Notes under the pieces: generated by a model
Databases searched by the model: none
What the model saw: the letters and a program-made list of their open reading frames with translations, nothing else
What the model was told of the DNA's origin: nothing
Translations under genes and position numbers: made by a program
Part shown: positions 17,442 through 25,657 of the stretch, in pieces
Position numbering within the stretch: position 1 is the first letter of the stretch
How the letters are laid out: the number at the start of each line of letters is the position of its first letter
Origin: Nostoc sp. NOS(2021)
GTDB lineage: Bacteria > Cyanobacteriota > Cyanobacteriia > Cyanobacteriales > Nostocaceae
Reading direction: 5' to 3'
Assembly (NCBI RefSeq): GCF_017115025.1
Contig: NZ_JABXKM010000331.1
Span: 1 to 40,226, forward strand
DNA length: 40,226 nucleotides

Positions 17442-19286
17442 CTATTTTGCTAAACCGAGTGTACGACCAGGAAAACCAGCAACGTCAAAATATCGAGTTG
17501 AGCCAACGGTTTGATACTTCAGGATCGTTTTTAATCCATTAGTAGCTGGTTGAGATGTCAGAGTATGAGATTTAAAAGAAACTTTTCTGGCTCCTTTGAG
17601 CAAGGATTCATGTAAAACACGACCTATAAGTTTTCCTTGATGGGGAATCTTCAAATTTAAAATCTCAGCCAAGGTAATAGCCACATCAGCATTACTCACT
17701 GGTACTCGGTCTACAAAAGCTTTCTTAAAGTCAGGGCCCTTCACAGCCATATGATTGTAAGTATCAGCACGACTAAAAGAGCCATGCATCCCCTGTCCTT
17801 GCTGCAAAGAAGAGTCTGCAACTTCTACACCGCAGGCAGTTGGGTTGCCGCAGCCAGTATCAAATGTCCTAAAGTTTACCGCGATCGCCGGACTAGGAAG
17901 ATGAGATTTACCATGAAGCCCGATCGCACTTAAGGGTAAAGTTCCTGGAATGGAGCCTAATGCATCATCTACAAATAAACCGCTAACGTAATCTTCTTTT
18001 AAGAGGATATCTACAACTTGTTTAACAAGTGCTTTGCGATTTGCAGTATTAGGTAAATAAATCAAATCTGAACCACCGTTAGCAGCCACTAACACATCAG
18101 GTTTATTGGGTTCTTTACCAATCAACCCGTTTTTAGAAAGCTGACCCTGAGTTGGATCAACAGCAGCATTTTGCTTATCTGGATCAAATAAAGGCAATTC
18201 TAAACCATGAGCGATATCAATACCTAGAAAACCAGGTGGCAAAAATCCTTTCGGAACATCGGAATAATTAAGTGTTGTTGAGTAGCTGGTTTTGCTCTGT
18301 TTGCTGATGGTAGAAAAACCGTGATCAGCCGTCACAAAAATATTTGTAGAAGGTTCTAAATTTAGCTGTTTGAGAACGGCACGGATTTGGCCGAGATTTC
18401 TATCGACATTTTGACGAGAAGCGAGTGAAGTGGGGCCATTAATCCCTGGAATGAGAGTATTTAGACTATCACCTTGGTTATGCTGAGTTCCATCGGGATC
18501 GCGTGACCAATAAATTAAAACAAAAGGTTTTTGCCGTTGCTTGAATAGAGGTAATAGCACTTTTGTTGTGACATCGGCAAAGTATTGTTGTTGAACTATA
18601 TTAGCTACTTTTGTTCCTGATACTGTGCTGTTGCCAGGTTTGCCATTATCTCCTCGCGTTGGAGATGTTAAAGCAATTCCATTTTTGGTGAATAGTTCAG
18701 CTATTTCAGAACTCAGAGGAATTCCTGTTTGAGAACCGGTGGCATCATCAATTATGATTGTGGGTTTACCAGTTCGTTGAGTTACATCTTGAATTAAGAC
18801 TGGCCCAATCTTCCCCACAGCTGCGGTGCTAAATCCGGCTTGACGTGCGGCATCTAATAGGCTTTCTTCGTTTAAGTAATTACCATCAAAGTGTTGGTTG
18901 AGTTCTCCCAAAACAGCGTCATTTTCTAAGAAAGGAACTGGACTGTTACTGGCACTATTGACAGGAAAGCCAACATGAATTGTGTTGCTAAAATCGCCAG
19001 TGTCACCGAGATAATGCCCAGTAGCGATCGCAGAAGCATTAGCTGTAGTAAAAGTAGGAAACAGCGAATGGCTGTTGACAAAATTTACACCCTGTTGACG
19101 AATTTCATTAAGATTAGGAGTTTCCTGAGCATTAACTTTACTAGGCCGCAATCCATCGGTAATGAAAATTATCACATTGTGTTGAGGTCTTATCTTAGCA
19201 AAACCTGAAACTATCAATACTGTAACGAGTGTAATAGTGGCTAGTAGAAGAAAAGTTTTATATATCTTAGGTAAAACAATCTGCAT
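17442..19286 (-). CDS. Alkaline phosphatase superfamily phosphodiesterase/pyrophosphatase, exported
   Basis: A metal-dependent phosphoesterase of the type I phosphodiesterase/nucleotide pyrophosphatase group. A signal peptide or membrane anchor lies at about 10-30 (TFLLLATITLVTVLIVSGFA), so it acts in the periplasm or outside. The active-site pattern is present: Asp44 in IIFITDGLRP, a Thr nucleophile in FPTFTTANASAIATG (probably Thr80), SRDPDGTQHNQGD, TADHGFS and later GMHGSF-type His residues. The length of 614 residues suits this family, which hydrolyses nucleotide or phospholipid esters; the actual substrate cannot be told. GGAG lies five bases before the ATG. It has no co-oriented neighbours close by and is likely a single-gene unit. 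A phosphate-starvation role is plausible, but no Pho box was identified. Confidence 0.88.
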   Translation of the reverse strand: MQIVLPKIYKTFLLLATITLVTVLIVSGFAKIRPQHNVIIFITDGLRPSKVNAQETPNLNEIRQQGVNFVNSHSLFPTFTTANASAIATGHYLGDTGDFSNTIHVGFPVNSASNSPVPFLENDAVLGELNQHFDGNYLNEESLLDAARQAGFSTAAVGKIGPVLIQDVTQRTGKPTIIIDDATGSQTGIPLSSEIAELFTKNGIALTSPTRGDNGKPGNSTVSGTKVANIVQQQYFADVTTKVLLPLFKQRQKPFVLIYWSRDPDGTQHNQGDSLNTLIPGINGPTSLASRQNVDRNLGQIRAVLKQLNLEPSTNIFVTADHGFSTISKQSKTSYSTTLNYSDVPKGFLPPGFLGIDIAHGLELPLFDPDKQNAAVDPTQGQLSKNGLIGKEPNKPDVLVAANGGSDLIYLPNTANRKALVKQVVDILLKEDYVSGLFVDDALGSIPGTLPLSAIGLHGKSHLPSPAIAVNFRTFDTGCGNPTACGVEVADSSLQQGQGMHGSFSRADTYNHMAVKGPDFKKAFVDRVPVSNADVAITLAEILNLKIPHQGKLIGRVLHESLLKGARKVSFKSHTLTSQPATNGLKTILKYQTVGSTRYFDVAGFPGRTLGLAK

Positions 19287-19373
19287 ACATCTCCAAATGT
19301 TGATATTTCCCGCTCTTTGGGTCTTTAGTATTCAATTGAATCATGGATCAAGCTTGATTGCGTGTTAGCTATA

Positions 19374-19542
19374 AGGGACTGACAGGAAATAAATTATCCA
19401 TCTTGTGGGGTGGACAGCGTTCGACTGAGCGCTCACGCCGAAGTCCTGCCCGCCCTGAATATGGGACGAGTGTTCGCGTAGCGGCACGTAGTGCGGACAC
19501 TCATCCCACAAGAAAATTTGGGATGTTTTTTTATTTGTCAGA
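19374..19542. mobile_element. MITE-like element, copy 1
   Basis: Begins AGGGACTGACAGGAAATAAA and ends with TTTTTTTATTTGTCAG, an imperfect terminal inverted repeat. Just inside are CTTGTGGGGTGG and CATCCCACAAG, which pair as the stem arms. The centre is different from the other copies and carries a GCGCTC/GTTCGCGTAGCG palindrome. It lies between the phosphodiesterase and the next plus-strand gene. See the copies at 20054 and 27742. Confidence 0.65.
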
Positions 19543-19601
19543 ATAGATTTAGAGGTGAACGCAACTATTCCACTACCCTCCTTTCGGTTGCAATTGTGAG
19601 A

Positions 19602-19922
19602 ATGAGTCTGACTCGCTACGATGGCATTAGAAAGCTACAGCATCTGAGTATGACAAAGCAAGACACTCCACTTACGGAAGACGCGCTAATTAAAGAAGTC
19701 TGTCGGCGAATTCGGGTAGCCCGCAGTTATTGGGATGCCCACAACAACGCTGCCTGTAGAGGTGAACGCAACCGAGCATTAGCCCTTTACAACACTCTGA
19801 GCAAGGAACAAAAAGAACAGATTCCGCAAGTATTGCGGGTGTGGTTGCGTTACCGCAGTGAGAAATACTTTGGCGCACACCGAACGCCGCCAAAGTCAGC
19901 ACGAAAATCAAAAACGCCATGA
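19602..19922 (+). CDS. Small conserved basic protein, function unknown
   Basis: A basic protein of about 106 residues, mostly helical, with a dense conserved-looking core (CRRIRVARSYWDAHNNAACR followed by GERNRALALY, then LRVWLRYRSEKYFG) and a Lys/Arg/Pro-rich tail. I recall similar hypothetical proteins in Nostoc-type genomes but no known function. The many Arg residues and WLRYRSEKYFG could suit nucleic acid contact, which is speculation. The frame is open back to 19491, but that part overlaps a MITE-like repeat and reads like noise, so ATG 19602 (GTGAGA upstream) is preferred; ATG 19650 is also possible. An inverted-repeat element starts at its stop codon. Confidence 0.65.
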   Translation: MSLTRYDGIRKLQHLSMTKQDTPLTEDALIKEVCRRIRVARSYWDAHNNAACRGERNRALALYNTLSKEQKEQIPQVLRVWLRYRSEKYFGAHRTPPKSARKSKTP

Positions 19923-20029
19923 TATAGCAATCCTAAATCAGTTGTGAAAATTATCGAACCGCCATCGCGCAGCGTCTCGCAGAGAAGAAAAGAAACAGAG
20001 AATTTCATAAATCATTTAGGACTGCTATA
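19923..20029. repeat. Inverted-repeat element, 107 bp
   Basis: TATAGCAATCCTAAAT (19923-19938) pairs with ATTTAGGACTGCTATA (20014-20029) with one mismatch. Flanking inner segments (GTTGTGAAAATTATC and GAATTTCATAAATC) continue the partial symmetry. It is a short non-coding element immediately after the preceding stop codon. Confidence 0.7.
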
Positions 20030-20053
20030 GCTGACGGTGGCAACAATTAAGAC

Positions 20054-20110
20054 CTTGTGAGGTGGGCGAGACGCCCACCTCACAAGAAATAGTTGAGTAT
20101 TTTTTTATTT
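20054..20110. mobile_element. MITE-like element, truncated copy 2
   Basis: A perfect 14-bp stem, CTTGTGAGGTGGGC (20054-20067) and its complement (20073-20086), is followed by AAATAGTTGAGTATTTTTTT and ATTTG. This is the inverted counterpart of the left end of the copy at 27742. The outer left end is missing. The hairpin plus T-run could also stop plus-strand transcription. Confidence 0.65.
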
Positions 20111-20282
20111 GAATCTATCCCACTATTCTAAAATTTCCTACTTCTTTTCGTAAAATGTGCTTGAAAACCTTAATTTTTCGTTTTCAGTTCTCAATAAGCT
20201 TAAGCTTTGTAGCACAAATATTATTAGTGGGACAGGTTCCAGTATATTTTCAAAGTGGTATGGAAAGCAGGACATTAGAATT

Positions 20283-20882
20283 ATGCAGCAAGGCGGCATG
20301 AACGAAGAGGAAAAAAAATACTTAGACTTTGAAGATGATAATCCACTACTGTCTAAAGTCATAGAACGGAATATTCGCACTATTATCCGTCTTCGGCTTC
20401 AGGCTGCTAAGAAACGAAACTTGCAAGACCAAATTGCCGATGCTATTACGTCTTTTTCAGGACATATAGTTTTTGTTTACGTACATATTGTCTGGTTCGG
20501 AGCTTGGATTGCTTTGAACACTGGAAAAATTGGTGTGCATCCGTTTGATCCATTTCCCTACGGATTGTTGACAATGGTAGTATCGCTGGAAGCAATTTTT
20601 CTGTCAACATTTGTGCTAATTAGTCAAAACCGCCTTAGTGAAGAAAGTGAGTATCGCGCCAACTTAAACTTACAAATTGCACTACTGACTGAGCATGAAG
20701 TCACACGAGTATTGCAAATGCTTGATGCTATTCAAGACAAAATGGGGATTGACAATGATGAAGACAGTGAGCTTGCTGACTTAGAAATGGAAACTAAGCC
20801 CGAAGATGTGCTAACTGAAATTGAGCGACTTCAGCAGTTAGCACTCAAGAGAAAAAAGCTCAAAAAACGTAACCACAGATAA
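20283..20882 (+). CDS. DUF1003 inner-membrane protein
   Basis: A predicted two-helix membrane protein of the DUF1003 family, function unknown. Hallmarks are QIADAITSFSGHIVFVYVHI, VWFGAWIALN, the loop HPFDPFPYGLLTMVVSLEAI and FLSTFVLISQNR, followed by a cytoplasmic helix ending in a Lys-rich tail. The central hydrophobic segments lie at about 63-85 and 105-125 of the 199-residue protein from ATG 20283. The frame stays open to 20157, but the extra residues look unlike the family and begin in repeat-flanked DNA. ATG 20298 (AAGG five bases upstream) is an equally good start. It has no close co-oriented neighbour other than mutL, 146 bp downstream. Confidence 0.85.
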   Translation: MQQGGMNEEEKKYLDFEDDNPLLSKVIERNIRTIIRLRLQAAKKRNLQDQIADAITSFSGHIVFVYVHIVWFGAWIALNTGKIGVHPFDPFPYGLLTMVVSLEAIFLSTFVLISQNRLSEESEYRANLNLQIALLTEHEVTRVLQMLDAIQDKMGIDNDEDSELADLEMETKPEDVLTEIERLQQLALKRKKLKKRNHR

Positions 20883-20950
20883 AGACTGTGATTGCCATTC
20901 GACAGTACGCTCTCGCGTCAAGACATACCAAAAAAGCTAGTCTTTTTCTT

Positions 20951-20978
20951 GAATGCGTGAATGCGTGAATGCGTGAAT
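20951..20978. repeat. 8-bp tandem repeat
   Basis: GAATGCGT repeated three and a half times, in the leader region upstream of mutL. It is a typical cyanobacterial short tandem repeat. Confidence 0.85.
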
Positions 20979-21028
20979 TTATTTCTCCCCCCACTTCCCC
21001 TGCCCCCAGAAGCTATAAACTATAATTT

Positions 21029-22732
21029 ATGGCATCTACTATTCAGGCTCTACCAACAGAAGTCGTATATCTCATTACAGCTGGAGAGGTAATTGACTCT
21101 TTAGCTTCTGTGGTGCGGGAATTGGTAGAAAATTCCCTAGACGCAGGTGCAACGCGAATTGTGGTTTCTCTATGGCCGCAGCAATGGCGAATTCGTGTGG
21201 CAGATAATGGTTGTGGAATGAACCTAGATGATTTGCAACAAGCAGCCACAGCCCACAGCACCAGTAAAATTCGCTCTAGTGCCGATTTATGGAAAATTAA
21301 CAGTTTGGGGTTTCGTGGTGAGGCGTTGCACAGTTTGACTACTCTGGCAGATTTGGAAATTTTGAGTCGTCCTCTGGGTGGAAAATTAGGATTGCGGATG
21401 ATTTATGGCGATGGTGGGGAAGTTGTGCAAGTTGAAGTAACTGCGATCGCACCTGGTACAGTAGTTACAGTTTCTCATCTTTTCGGTAATTGCTCATCAC
21501 GTCGTCAGGGATTACCCACAGCAGCACAGCAAATGAAAGCCGTGCAAGCCACAATTCAACAAATCGCCCTGTGTCATCCCCACGTCACCTGGCAGATTTG
21601 GCAAAATGACCGTCAATGGTTCACTATCTGTCCCGCCGCCACAACTGGGCAGCTGCTACCGCAGATTTTACCCCAAGTGCGACAAGGTGACTTGCAAGAA
21701 GTGAAACTCGAAATACCCAACCCTCCAAACTCCTCACTCCTAACTCCTCACTCCTCACTAAATTTAGTGGTAGGATTACCTGATCGCTGTCATCGTCATC
21801 GTCCAGATTGGGTACGTGTAGCCATTAACGGACGGATGGTTAAAACACCGGAGCTAGAGCAAACAATTTTATCAGCATTTCATAGAACATTACCACGCGA
21901 TCGCTATCCAATTTGTTTCTTACATCTTGCCATTTCCCCCGATCAAATTAACTGGAATCGCAATCCAGCAAAAACAGAAATTTACCTCAACGAAATCATT
22001 TATTGGCAAGAGCAAATTACCCAAGCAATTAATCAAGCACTCAGCATCTCTTCCACTAATCTCAAAGAAGCTGTTCACACAACACGAGTTAGTAAATTAC
22101 TCAAAGCCGCAGAAGCCAAAGGCAGCTACAATTTTAATCCTCAAAATCCCAACGAAAATCACAAAAATCCTAACTCCTCACTCCCAACTCCTAACTCCTT
22201 GAAGGCTGTCGCTCAAGTTAGCAACACCTATATTGTGGCGGAACATTCAGGTGGTATGTGGTTAGTGGAACAGCACATTGCCCATGAGCGAGTTTTGTAT
22301 GAGCAATTGTGTGATAGTTGGCAACTTGTCCCTATCGAACCGCCAATCATTCTTTATCAATTGTCACCAGCGCAAGTATCGCAACTAGAACGCATCGGTT
22401 TAGAAATAGAACCCTTTGGCGAACAACTTTGGGCAGTCCGTAACATACCCGCACCTTTGCAGCAGCGAGACGACTGTGCAGAAGCAATTTTAGAACTTAG
22501 TTTGGGGGGCGATTTACAAACAGCCCAAGTAGCTGTCGCCTGTCGTAGTGCCATTCGTAATGGTACACCCATGAACCACCAAGAAATGCAGACACTTTTA
22601 GATGATTGGCAACGCACTCGCAACCCCCGCACCTGTCCCCACGGACGCCCAATTTATCTATCCTTAGAAGAATCAGCTTTAGCCCGGTTTTTCCGGCGTA
22701 ATTGGGTAATTGGTAAAAGTCATGGAATTTGA
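21029..22732 (+). CDS. mutL: DNA mismatch repair protein MutL
   Basis: The ATPase that couples MutS mismatch recognition to strand incision. The N-terminal GHKL ATPase is complete: ITAGEVID (variant of AAGEV), RELVENSLDAGA with catalytic Glu31 and Asn35, DNGCGM at 59-64, STSKI, and SLGFRGEAL at 92-100. The C-terminal dimerisation/endonuclease domain carries EQHIAHERVLYE at 414-425 (metal-binding QHA-type motif), ACRSAIRNG and CPHGRPIYLSL. The 567 residues are normal. Two stretches are repeat-derived: heptamer arrays at 21729-21759 (about residues 234-244) and 22173-22200 (about 382-391), both in the flexible linkers and translated as Ser/Pro/Leu-rich peptide. No Shine-Dalgarno sequence is seen before the ATG. 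Confidence 0.96.
   Translation: MASTIQALPTEVVYLITAGEVIDSLASVVRELVENSLDAGATRIVVSLWPQQWRIRVADNGCGMNLDDLQQAATAHSTSKIRSSADLWKINSLGFRGEALHSLTTLADLEILSRPLGGKLGLRMIYGDGGEVVQVEVTAIAPGTVVTVSHLFGNCSSRRQGLPTAAQQMKAVQATIQQIALCHPHVTWQIWQNDRQWFTICPAATTGQLLPQILPQVRQGDLQEVKLEIPNPPNSSLLTPHSSLNLVVGLPDRCHRHRPDWVRVAINGRMVKTPELEQTILSAFHRTLPRDRYPICFLHLAISPDQINWNRNPAKTEIYLNEIIYWQEQITQAINQALSISSTNLKEAVHTTRVSKLLKAAEAKGSYNFNPQNPNENHKNPNSSLPTPNSLKAVAQVSNTYIVAEHSGGMWLVEQHIAHERVLYEQLCDSWQLVPIEPPIILYQLSPAQVSQLERIGLEIEPFGEQLWAVRNIPAPLQQRDDCAEAILELSLGGDLQTAQVAVACRSAIRNGTPMNHQEMQTLLDDWQRTRNPRTCPHGRPIYLSLEESALARFFRRNWVIGKSHGI
21729..21759. repeat. Heptamer array inside mutL (1)
   Basis: ACTCCTC, ACTCCTA, ACTCCTC, ACTCCTC, ACT: four heptamers plus three bases, read through in frame in a MutL linker. 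Confidence 0.85.
22173..22200. repeat. Heptamer array inside mutL (2)
   Basis: ACTCCTC, ACTCCCA, ACTCCTA, ACTCCTT: four heptamers, 28 bases, just before the C-terminal domain of MutL. Same family as the array at 21729. Confidence 0.85.
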
Positions 22733-22817
22733 TGTTTTCGGTGAGACATCTTTAGTCATCTTACAATAGGTGTAAAAATGAAACCGACAACTAAAAAACA
22801 GCACTAAATACAATATT

Positions 22818-22942
22818 TCATTAATTGGTAGCGAATCCTCTGCTTACCTCTACGCCCCTACCCTGCGGGAAGGCGAAGCGCCTATGCGTTTAAATTCCAA
22901 CTCTCAATTCGCCAAGGTTTTACGCAAAGCTGTACTAAGAGA
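22818..22942. repeat. Dispersed repeat, copy A
   Basis: Begins ATTTCATTAATTGGTAGCGA and ends with GTTTTACGCAAAGCTGTACT. The same borders occur at 39088-39179 (ATTTCATTAATTCGTAGCGA and TTTTACGTAAAGCGGTACT) with a different centre. Non-coding. Confidence 0.6.
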
Positions 22943-22966
22943 ACAAGCACAAAATTGGAGAGAAAA

Positions 22967-23371
22967 ATGGAATACAACATGGGGCAAGTAGATGCTATAG
23001 CACATATTTATCGTCTTAGACAATGCTTAGGTGAAGGAACTGATATAGTCAGATGGTGGAAAATGCCAACAGGTAAATGTTACTTTATTCAAAGCATTAC
23101 AGGTGAAACAATAAAGAAAAATCCAATCCCAAAAATTATTACATATAGAGAAATTAACCCAATAAATTTTGATATCATGCTTCAAAATTTAGTTTTACTA
23201 AATATCATGGAGTTTCAAATGGACGCAGAACATGGAATCATGACTAACTATAATGATTTTTATTATGTAGCTCTCGAAAATGGATCTTCTCATTCTTTTA
23301 CTTTATTGTGTGGTTATCATCGTGATCCTAGATTTAACCAGATAATTGATATTCTTCAAAAGAATATGTGA
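22967..23371 (+). CDS. Hypothetical protein, 134 residues
   Basis: Family not recognised. It looks like a small soluble alpha/beta protein with no signal peptide or membrane segment; a Trp-Trp pair (VRWWKMPTGKCYFIQSITG) is near the start. GGAGA lies six bases before ATG 22967, which is preferred over the upstream in-frame TTG at 22955. The gene is AT-rich compared with its neighbours and stands in a pocket of small orphan genes, which may point to acquisition by transfer. Its size and neighbour (23497) would suit an orphan immunity-type protein, but this is conjecture. Confidence 0.65.
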   Translation: MEYNMGQVDAIAHIYRLRQCLGEGTDIVRWWKMPTGKCYFIQSITGETIKKNPIPKIITYREINPINFDIMLQNLVLLNIMEFQMDAEHGIMTNYNDFYYVALENGSSHSFTLLCGYHRDPRFNQIIDILQKNM

Positions 23372-23496
23372 AATAATTTTATTAAATTAAGAAAATTATA
23401 AATAGTTGAGCAAGTAAATATACTAACAAATAGTAAATCTAATTTAATATCTAATTCTTGTTAAATCACTTAAAGTTTCTTGGCATTTAAAAAAAC

Positions 23497-23745
23497 ATGA
23501 ATTACCCCGACATCAAACATGAAACTTTGGGATATCTACGGTATAATTCCGAATTAGATTGGTATGAAAGCCAAGTTATTTTCTATGAAACACAACTTTC
23601 AATTAGTCTTTCAACAGATGATAACGATAAGGTCGAATCAGCATTGGACAGAGCTAGTAGTGTTATACGAGATTTCAAGCATTATGCTAAAGATGCAAAA
23701 GAATATGCTGTTGAATATGCTAAGAGCCAAGTTGTTAGTAATTAA
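23497..23745 (+). CDS. Hypothetical protein, 82 residues
   Basis: A small soluble protein. The opening LGYLRYNSELDWYESQVIFY has the look of DUF2262-like proteins (Gly-x-Leu-x-Tyr ... Asp-Trp-Tyr-Glu), a hedged match from memory; the rest is a helix rich in Asp, Ala and Lys (DRASSVIRDFKHYAKDAKEY). No good Shine-Dalgarno sequence is seen. It follows the 134-residue orphan by 125 bp in the same direction, in equally AT-rich DNA, and the pair may have arrived together. Confidence 0.6.
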   Translation: MNYPDIKHETLGYLRYNSELDWYESQVIFYETQLSISLSTDDNDKVESALDRASSVIRDFKHYAKDAKEYAVEYAKSQVVSN

Positions 23746-23768
23746 CCCTTTCAGATTTTACGCTAATG

Positions 23769-23800
23769 CAAAAACTCCACTAAATTCTAGTAAGTGGAGT
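23769..23800 (-). terminator. Rho-independent terminator for the CsbD-like gene
   Basis: ACTCCACT (23774-23781) pairs with AGTGGAGT (23793-23800), extended by weaker pairing inside. On the minus strand the stem is followed by TTTTTGCA. It lies 65 bp past the stop of the CsbD-like gene. Confidence 0.6.
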
Positions 23801-23865
23801 AATTAATGTTAGAGTTTCAGCAATGAATCATCACTAAAATCGCTATTTGCACTGCACAAGCGAAA

Positions 23866-24048
23866 TTAGTCTAAAGATTTCTTAAGTTCGTCTTTAATGT
23901 TTTCTACAGTGTGAGCAACTTGGGCTTCAGCTTGCTTTGCTTGTCCTTCAGCTTTCTCTTGTGGATTACCGGTTATTTCACCCACAACCTCTTGAATTTT
24001 CCCTTCAATATTTTTTGCAGTAGCTTCTATTCTTTTTTCAGCAGTCAT
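23866..24048 (-). CDS. CsbD-family stress protein
   Basis: A 60-residue, highly charged, helical protein of the CsbD type: RIEATAKNIEGKIQEVVGEI, then TGNPQEKAEGQAKQAEAQ. Members are induced by general stress in many bacteria; the biochemical role is unknown. ATG 24048 is chosen because GGAAA precedes it; an in-frame GTG at 24063 would add five residues. It is the first of a row of minus-strand stress-type genes (ChaB-like fusion, Dps, small secreted protein), each with its own spacing and probably its own promoter. Confidence 0.85.
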   Translation of the reverse strand: MTAEKRIEATAKNIEGKIQEVVGEITGNPQEKAEGQAKQAEAQVAHTVENIKDELKKSLD

Positions 24049-24544
24049 AGTTTTTATTTCCACTTTATAGTTGATTCAGCTATTACATAAACTAACAATA
24101 GCGTATTGTTTTTTACTTCCATCAACCGATAGAATAATTTGGTAAATTATATTAACCTAAGATAGATGCGGGATGCCACAGGAACACGCAATGTAAAATT
24201 GGATTACTAGCCAAACCACAACTGATAATGATGGCGATCGCATTGATGTTTATTGTGGTTTTCTTGCTCAGTCACATAGAAGGCTTTCGGAAACGCAGAT
24301 ATACCTGGTTAGCTGATCAAGCTGCAATGAATAGTGTAGAAGCGATCGCCTCTTTCATTCTCATCTAGCCCGCCTTAGAATTCATTCTCAGTCCTAATAA
24401 CACTCATTCGTCTTTAGTACGACTGAGAAAAAGTAAAGTTATGGTCTGTTTTAACTGACTTTAGTTATGAGCCGCGGAACTTGAGTTCTGGGCGGTTTAT
24501 GTCTAGAACCAAATAGCCCTAGATAATTTATTTCTTGGAAATCC
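24049..24544. other. Intergenic region with one possible small membrane ORF
   Basis: About 500 bp without a recognised gene. A plus-strand ORF 24228-24368 (46 codons, ATG ATG start) would encode one hydrophobic segment (MMAIALMFIVVFLLS) followed by a basic stretch (GFRKRRYTWLADQ). Its frame is open for some 75 bases upstream of the ATG, so it could be a small membrane peptide or the tail of a lost membrane protein. Two HIP1-like GCGATCGC sites lie within it. Confidence 0.3.
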
Positions 24545-25312
24545 TTAAGCTTTAACCTTGGCTTTTGACCAAACGCCGTTTTCATCTTCATCATATTGCT
24601 GATGAACAGTCTCCCAAGCAGCTTGTTCAGCCGTGAACTCGTCATTTTTCTCATTAAAGACAGTGTTATAGCGCTCAATGAACGTGCGTTGAGCTTCATT
24701 AGAAAGATGAGCGCGAACCTCAGGAGACAAGTCCTCTGGACTGTTGCACTGTCCAGGACAAGGGCGAGCAAAGGTTTTTTCAATCGTGTTAATTTCTTCG
24801 GCACCAGCACTTTCGAGCAGCAATTGAAATTCGCCAGCGCGATCGCTCGGAACTTCTGCCATCAATAAGAATTCGCCAGCTTGTAAGCGGGTTTGGTAGA
24901 TAGTCGCTTTATCTTCTGGCATCCCCAAAGTAGTTAAAACCGATACTAGACCTGCACCTGCACTACCTGCGATCGCTCCACTGGCAGCCCCCAACAGCAC
25001 TGCACCAATAGGCCCTGCTGCCACGATTGAGCCGACAAAGGGAATAAACAATACACCTACACCCGTGAGCAAGCTGAGAAAGGAACCAAACAAGGAACCA
25101 AAAACTGCCCCTGTTCTCAAACCTCCCAGAATCACATCTTTTTTACTAATAAAGCCAGCGATTCTCGTTTCCGACTGGAAGTTTCTGCCCATGACCGAAA
25201 TATGATCTCTAGGCACACCCCTATCTAGTAAACGTCGAATCACATCATCAATTTGCTTCTGTTCTTTGAATACAGCAGAGATAGTACGCTCTGCTTTATA
25301 TACTTCAGGCAC
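24545..25312 (-). CDS. Glycine-rich general stress protein with ChaB-like C-terminus
   Basis: A 255-residue fusion. Residues 1-70 form a ferredoxin-like domain as in general stress proteins ([33 protein letters not shown]). Residues about 80-145 are a Gly/Ala-rich hydrophobic hairpin ([19 protein letters not shown] and [19 protein letters not shown]) likely to lie in a membrane. A second half-domain follows ([20 protein letters not shown]). Residues about 195-250 resemble ChaB, the small cation-transport-regulator fold ([20 protein letters not shown], then [17 protein letters not shown]). The GTG start is well supported by AAGGAG seven bases upstream. The role is unknown; family and neighbours (CsbD-like, Dps) suggest stress tolerance. 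Confidence 0.82.
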   Translation of the reverse strand: MPEVYKAERTISAVFKEQKQIDDVIRRLLDRGVPRDHISVMGRNFQSETRIAGFISKKDVILGGLRTGAVFGSLFGSFLSLLTGVGVLFIPFVGSIVAAGPIGAVLLGAASGAIAGSAGAGLVSVLTTLGMPEDKATIYQTRLQAGEFLLMAEVPSDRAGEFQLLLESAGAEEINTIEKTFARPCPGQCNSPEDLSPEVRAHLSNEAQRTFIERYNTVFNEKNDEFTAEQAAWETVHQQYDEDENGVWSKAKVKA

Positions 25313-25351
25313 TTAAATACTCCTTGTTTTATGTTGTTTTTGTAATGAATC

Positions 25352-25539
25352 AGGACTTACGCATTGACAATAAATAGTAAATATGTGTAACGTGAATAAC
25401 CACATCTTTCGTAGGGGTTTAGCATGGCTTTTCCCCTACAGCATGGTCTATTTACGAGCAAAAAATAATTAATCAAAGCCTGAAACAACCTATTTTTGTT
25501 AATCCACATCATGATGATTTTGTATAGTGCGTAAGTCCT
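25352..25539. mobile_element. Inverted-repeat element with AGGACTTACGCA ends
   Basis: AGGACTTACGCA at 25352-25363 and its exact complement TGCGTAAGTCCT at 25528-25539 bound a 188-bp non-coding segment. Inside are the CCCCTACA/GTAGGGGT halves of a second hairpin around 25410-25440. No transposase is present, so it is a non-autonomous element. Confidence 0.65.
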
Positions 25540-25584
25540 ATGAATATGGTAAATAGGTAGATGCAGGCAGATTAATTCTTTCAC

Positions 25585-25621
25585 ACCAGTTGAGGGAAGA
25601 ATTAATCCTCCCTCAACTGGT
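25585..25621. terminator. Strong hairpin after dps
   Basis: ACCAGTTGAGGGA (25585-25597) and its exact complement (25609-25621) make a 13-bp stem with an 11-base loop, 36 bp beyond the dps stop. There is no clear U-run on the minus strand (GTGTGAAAG), so termination may be weak or the stem may protect the mRNA end. Confidence 0.5.
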
Positions 25622-25657
25622 TTGACAGTCAGCCATCCTTAACTCAGACGTTATGAG

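Noticed and set aside
24451..24810. 119-codon minus-strand frame overlapping the ChaB-like gene
   Set aside because: Overlaps a well-supported gene in another frame and reads as low-quality basic/Leu sequence.
25357..25584. 75-codon minus-strand frame
   Set aside because: Lies almost wholly within the inverted-repeat element 25352-25539.
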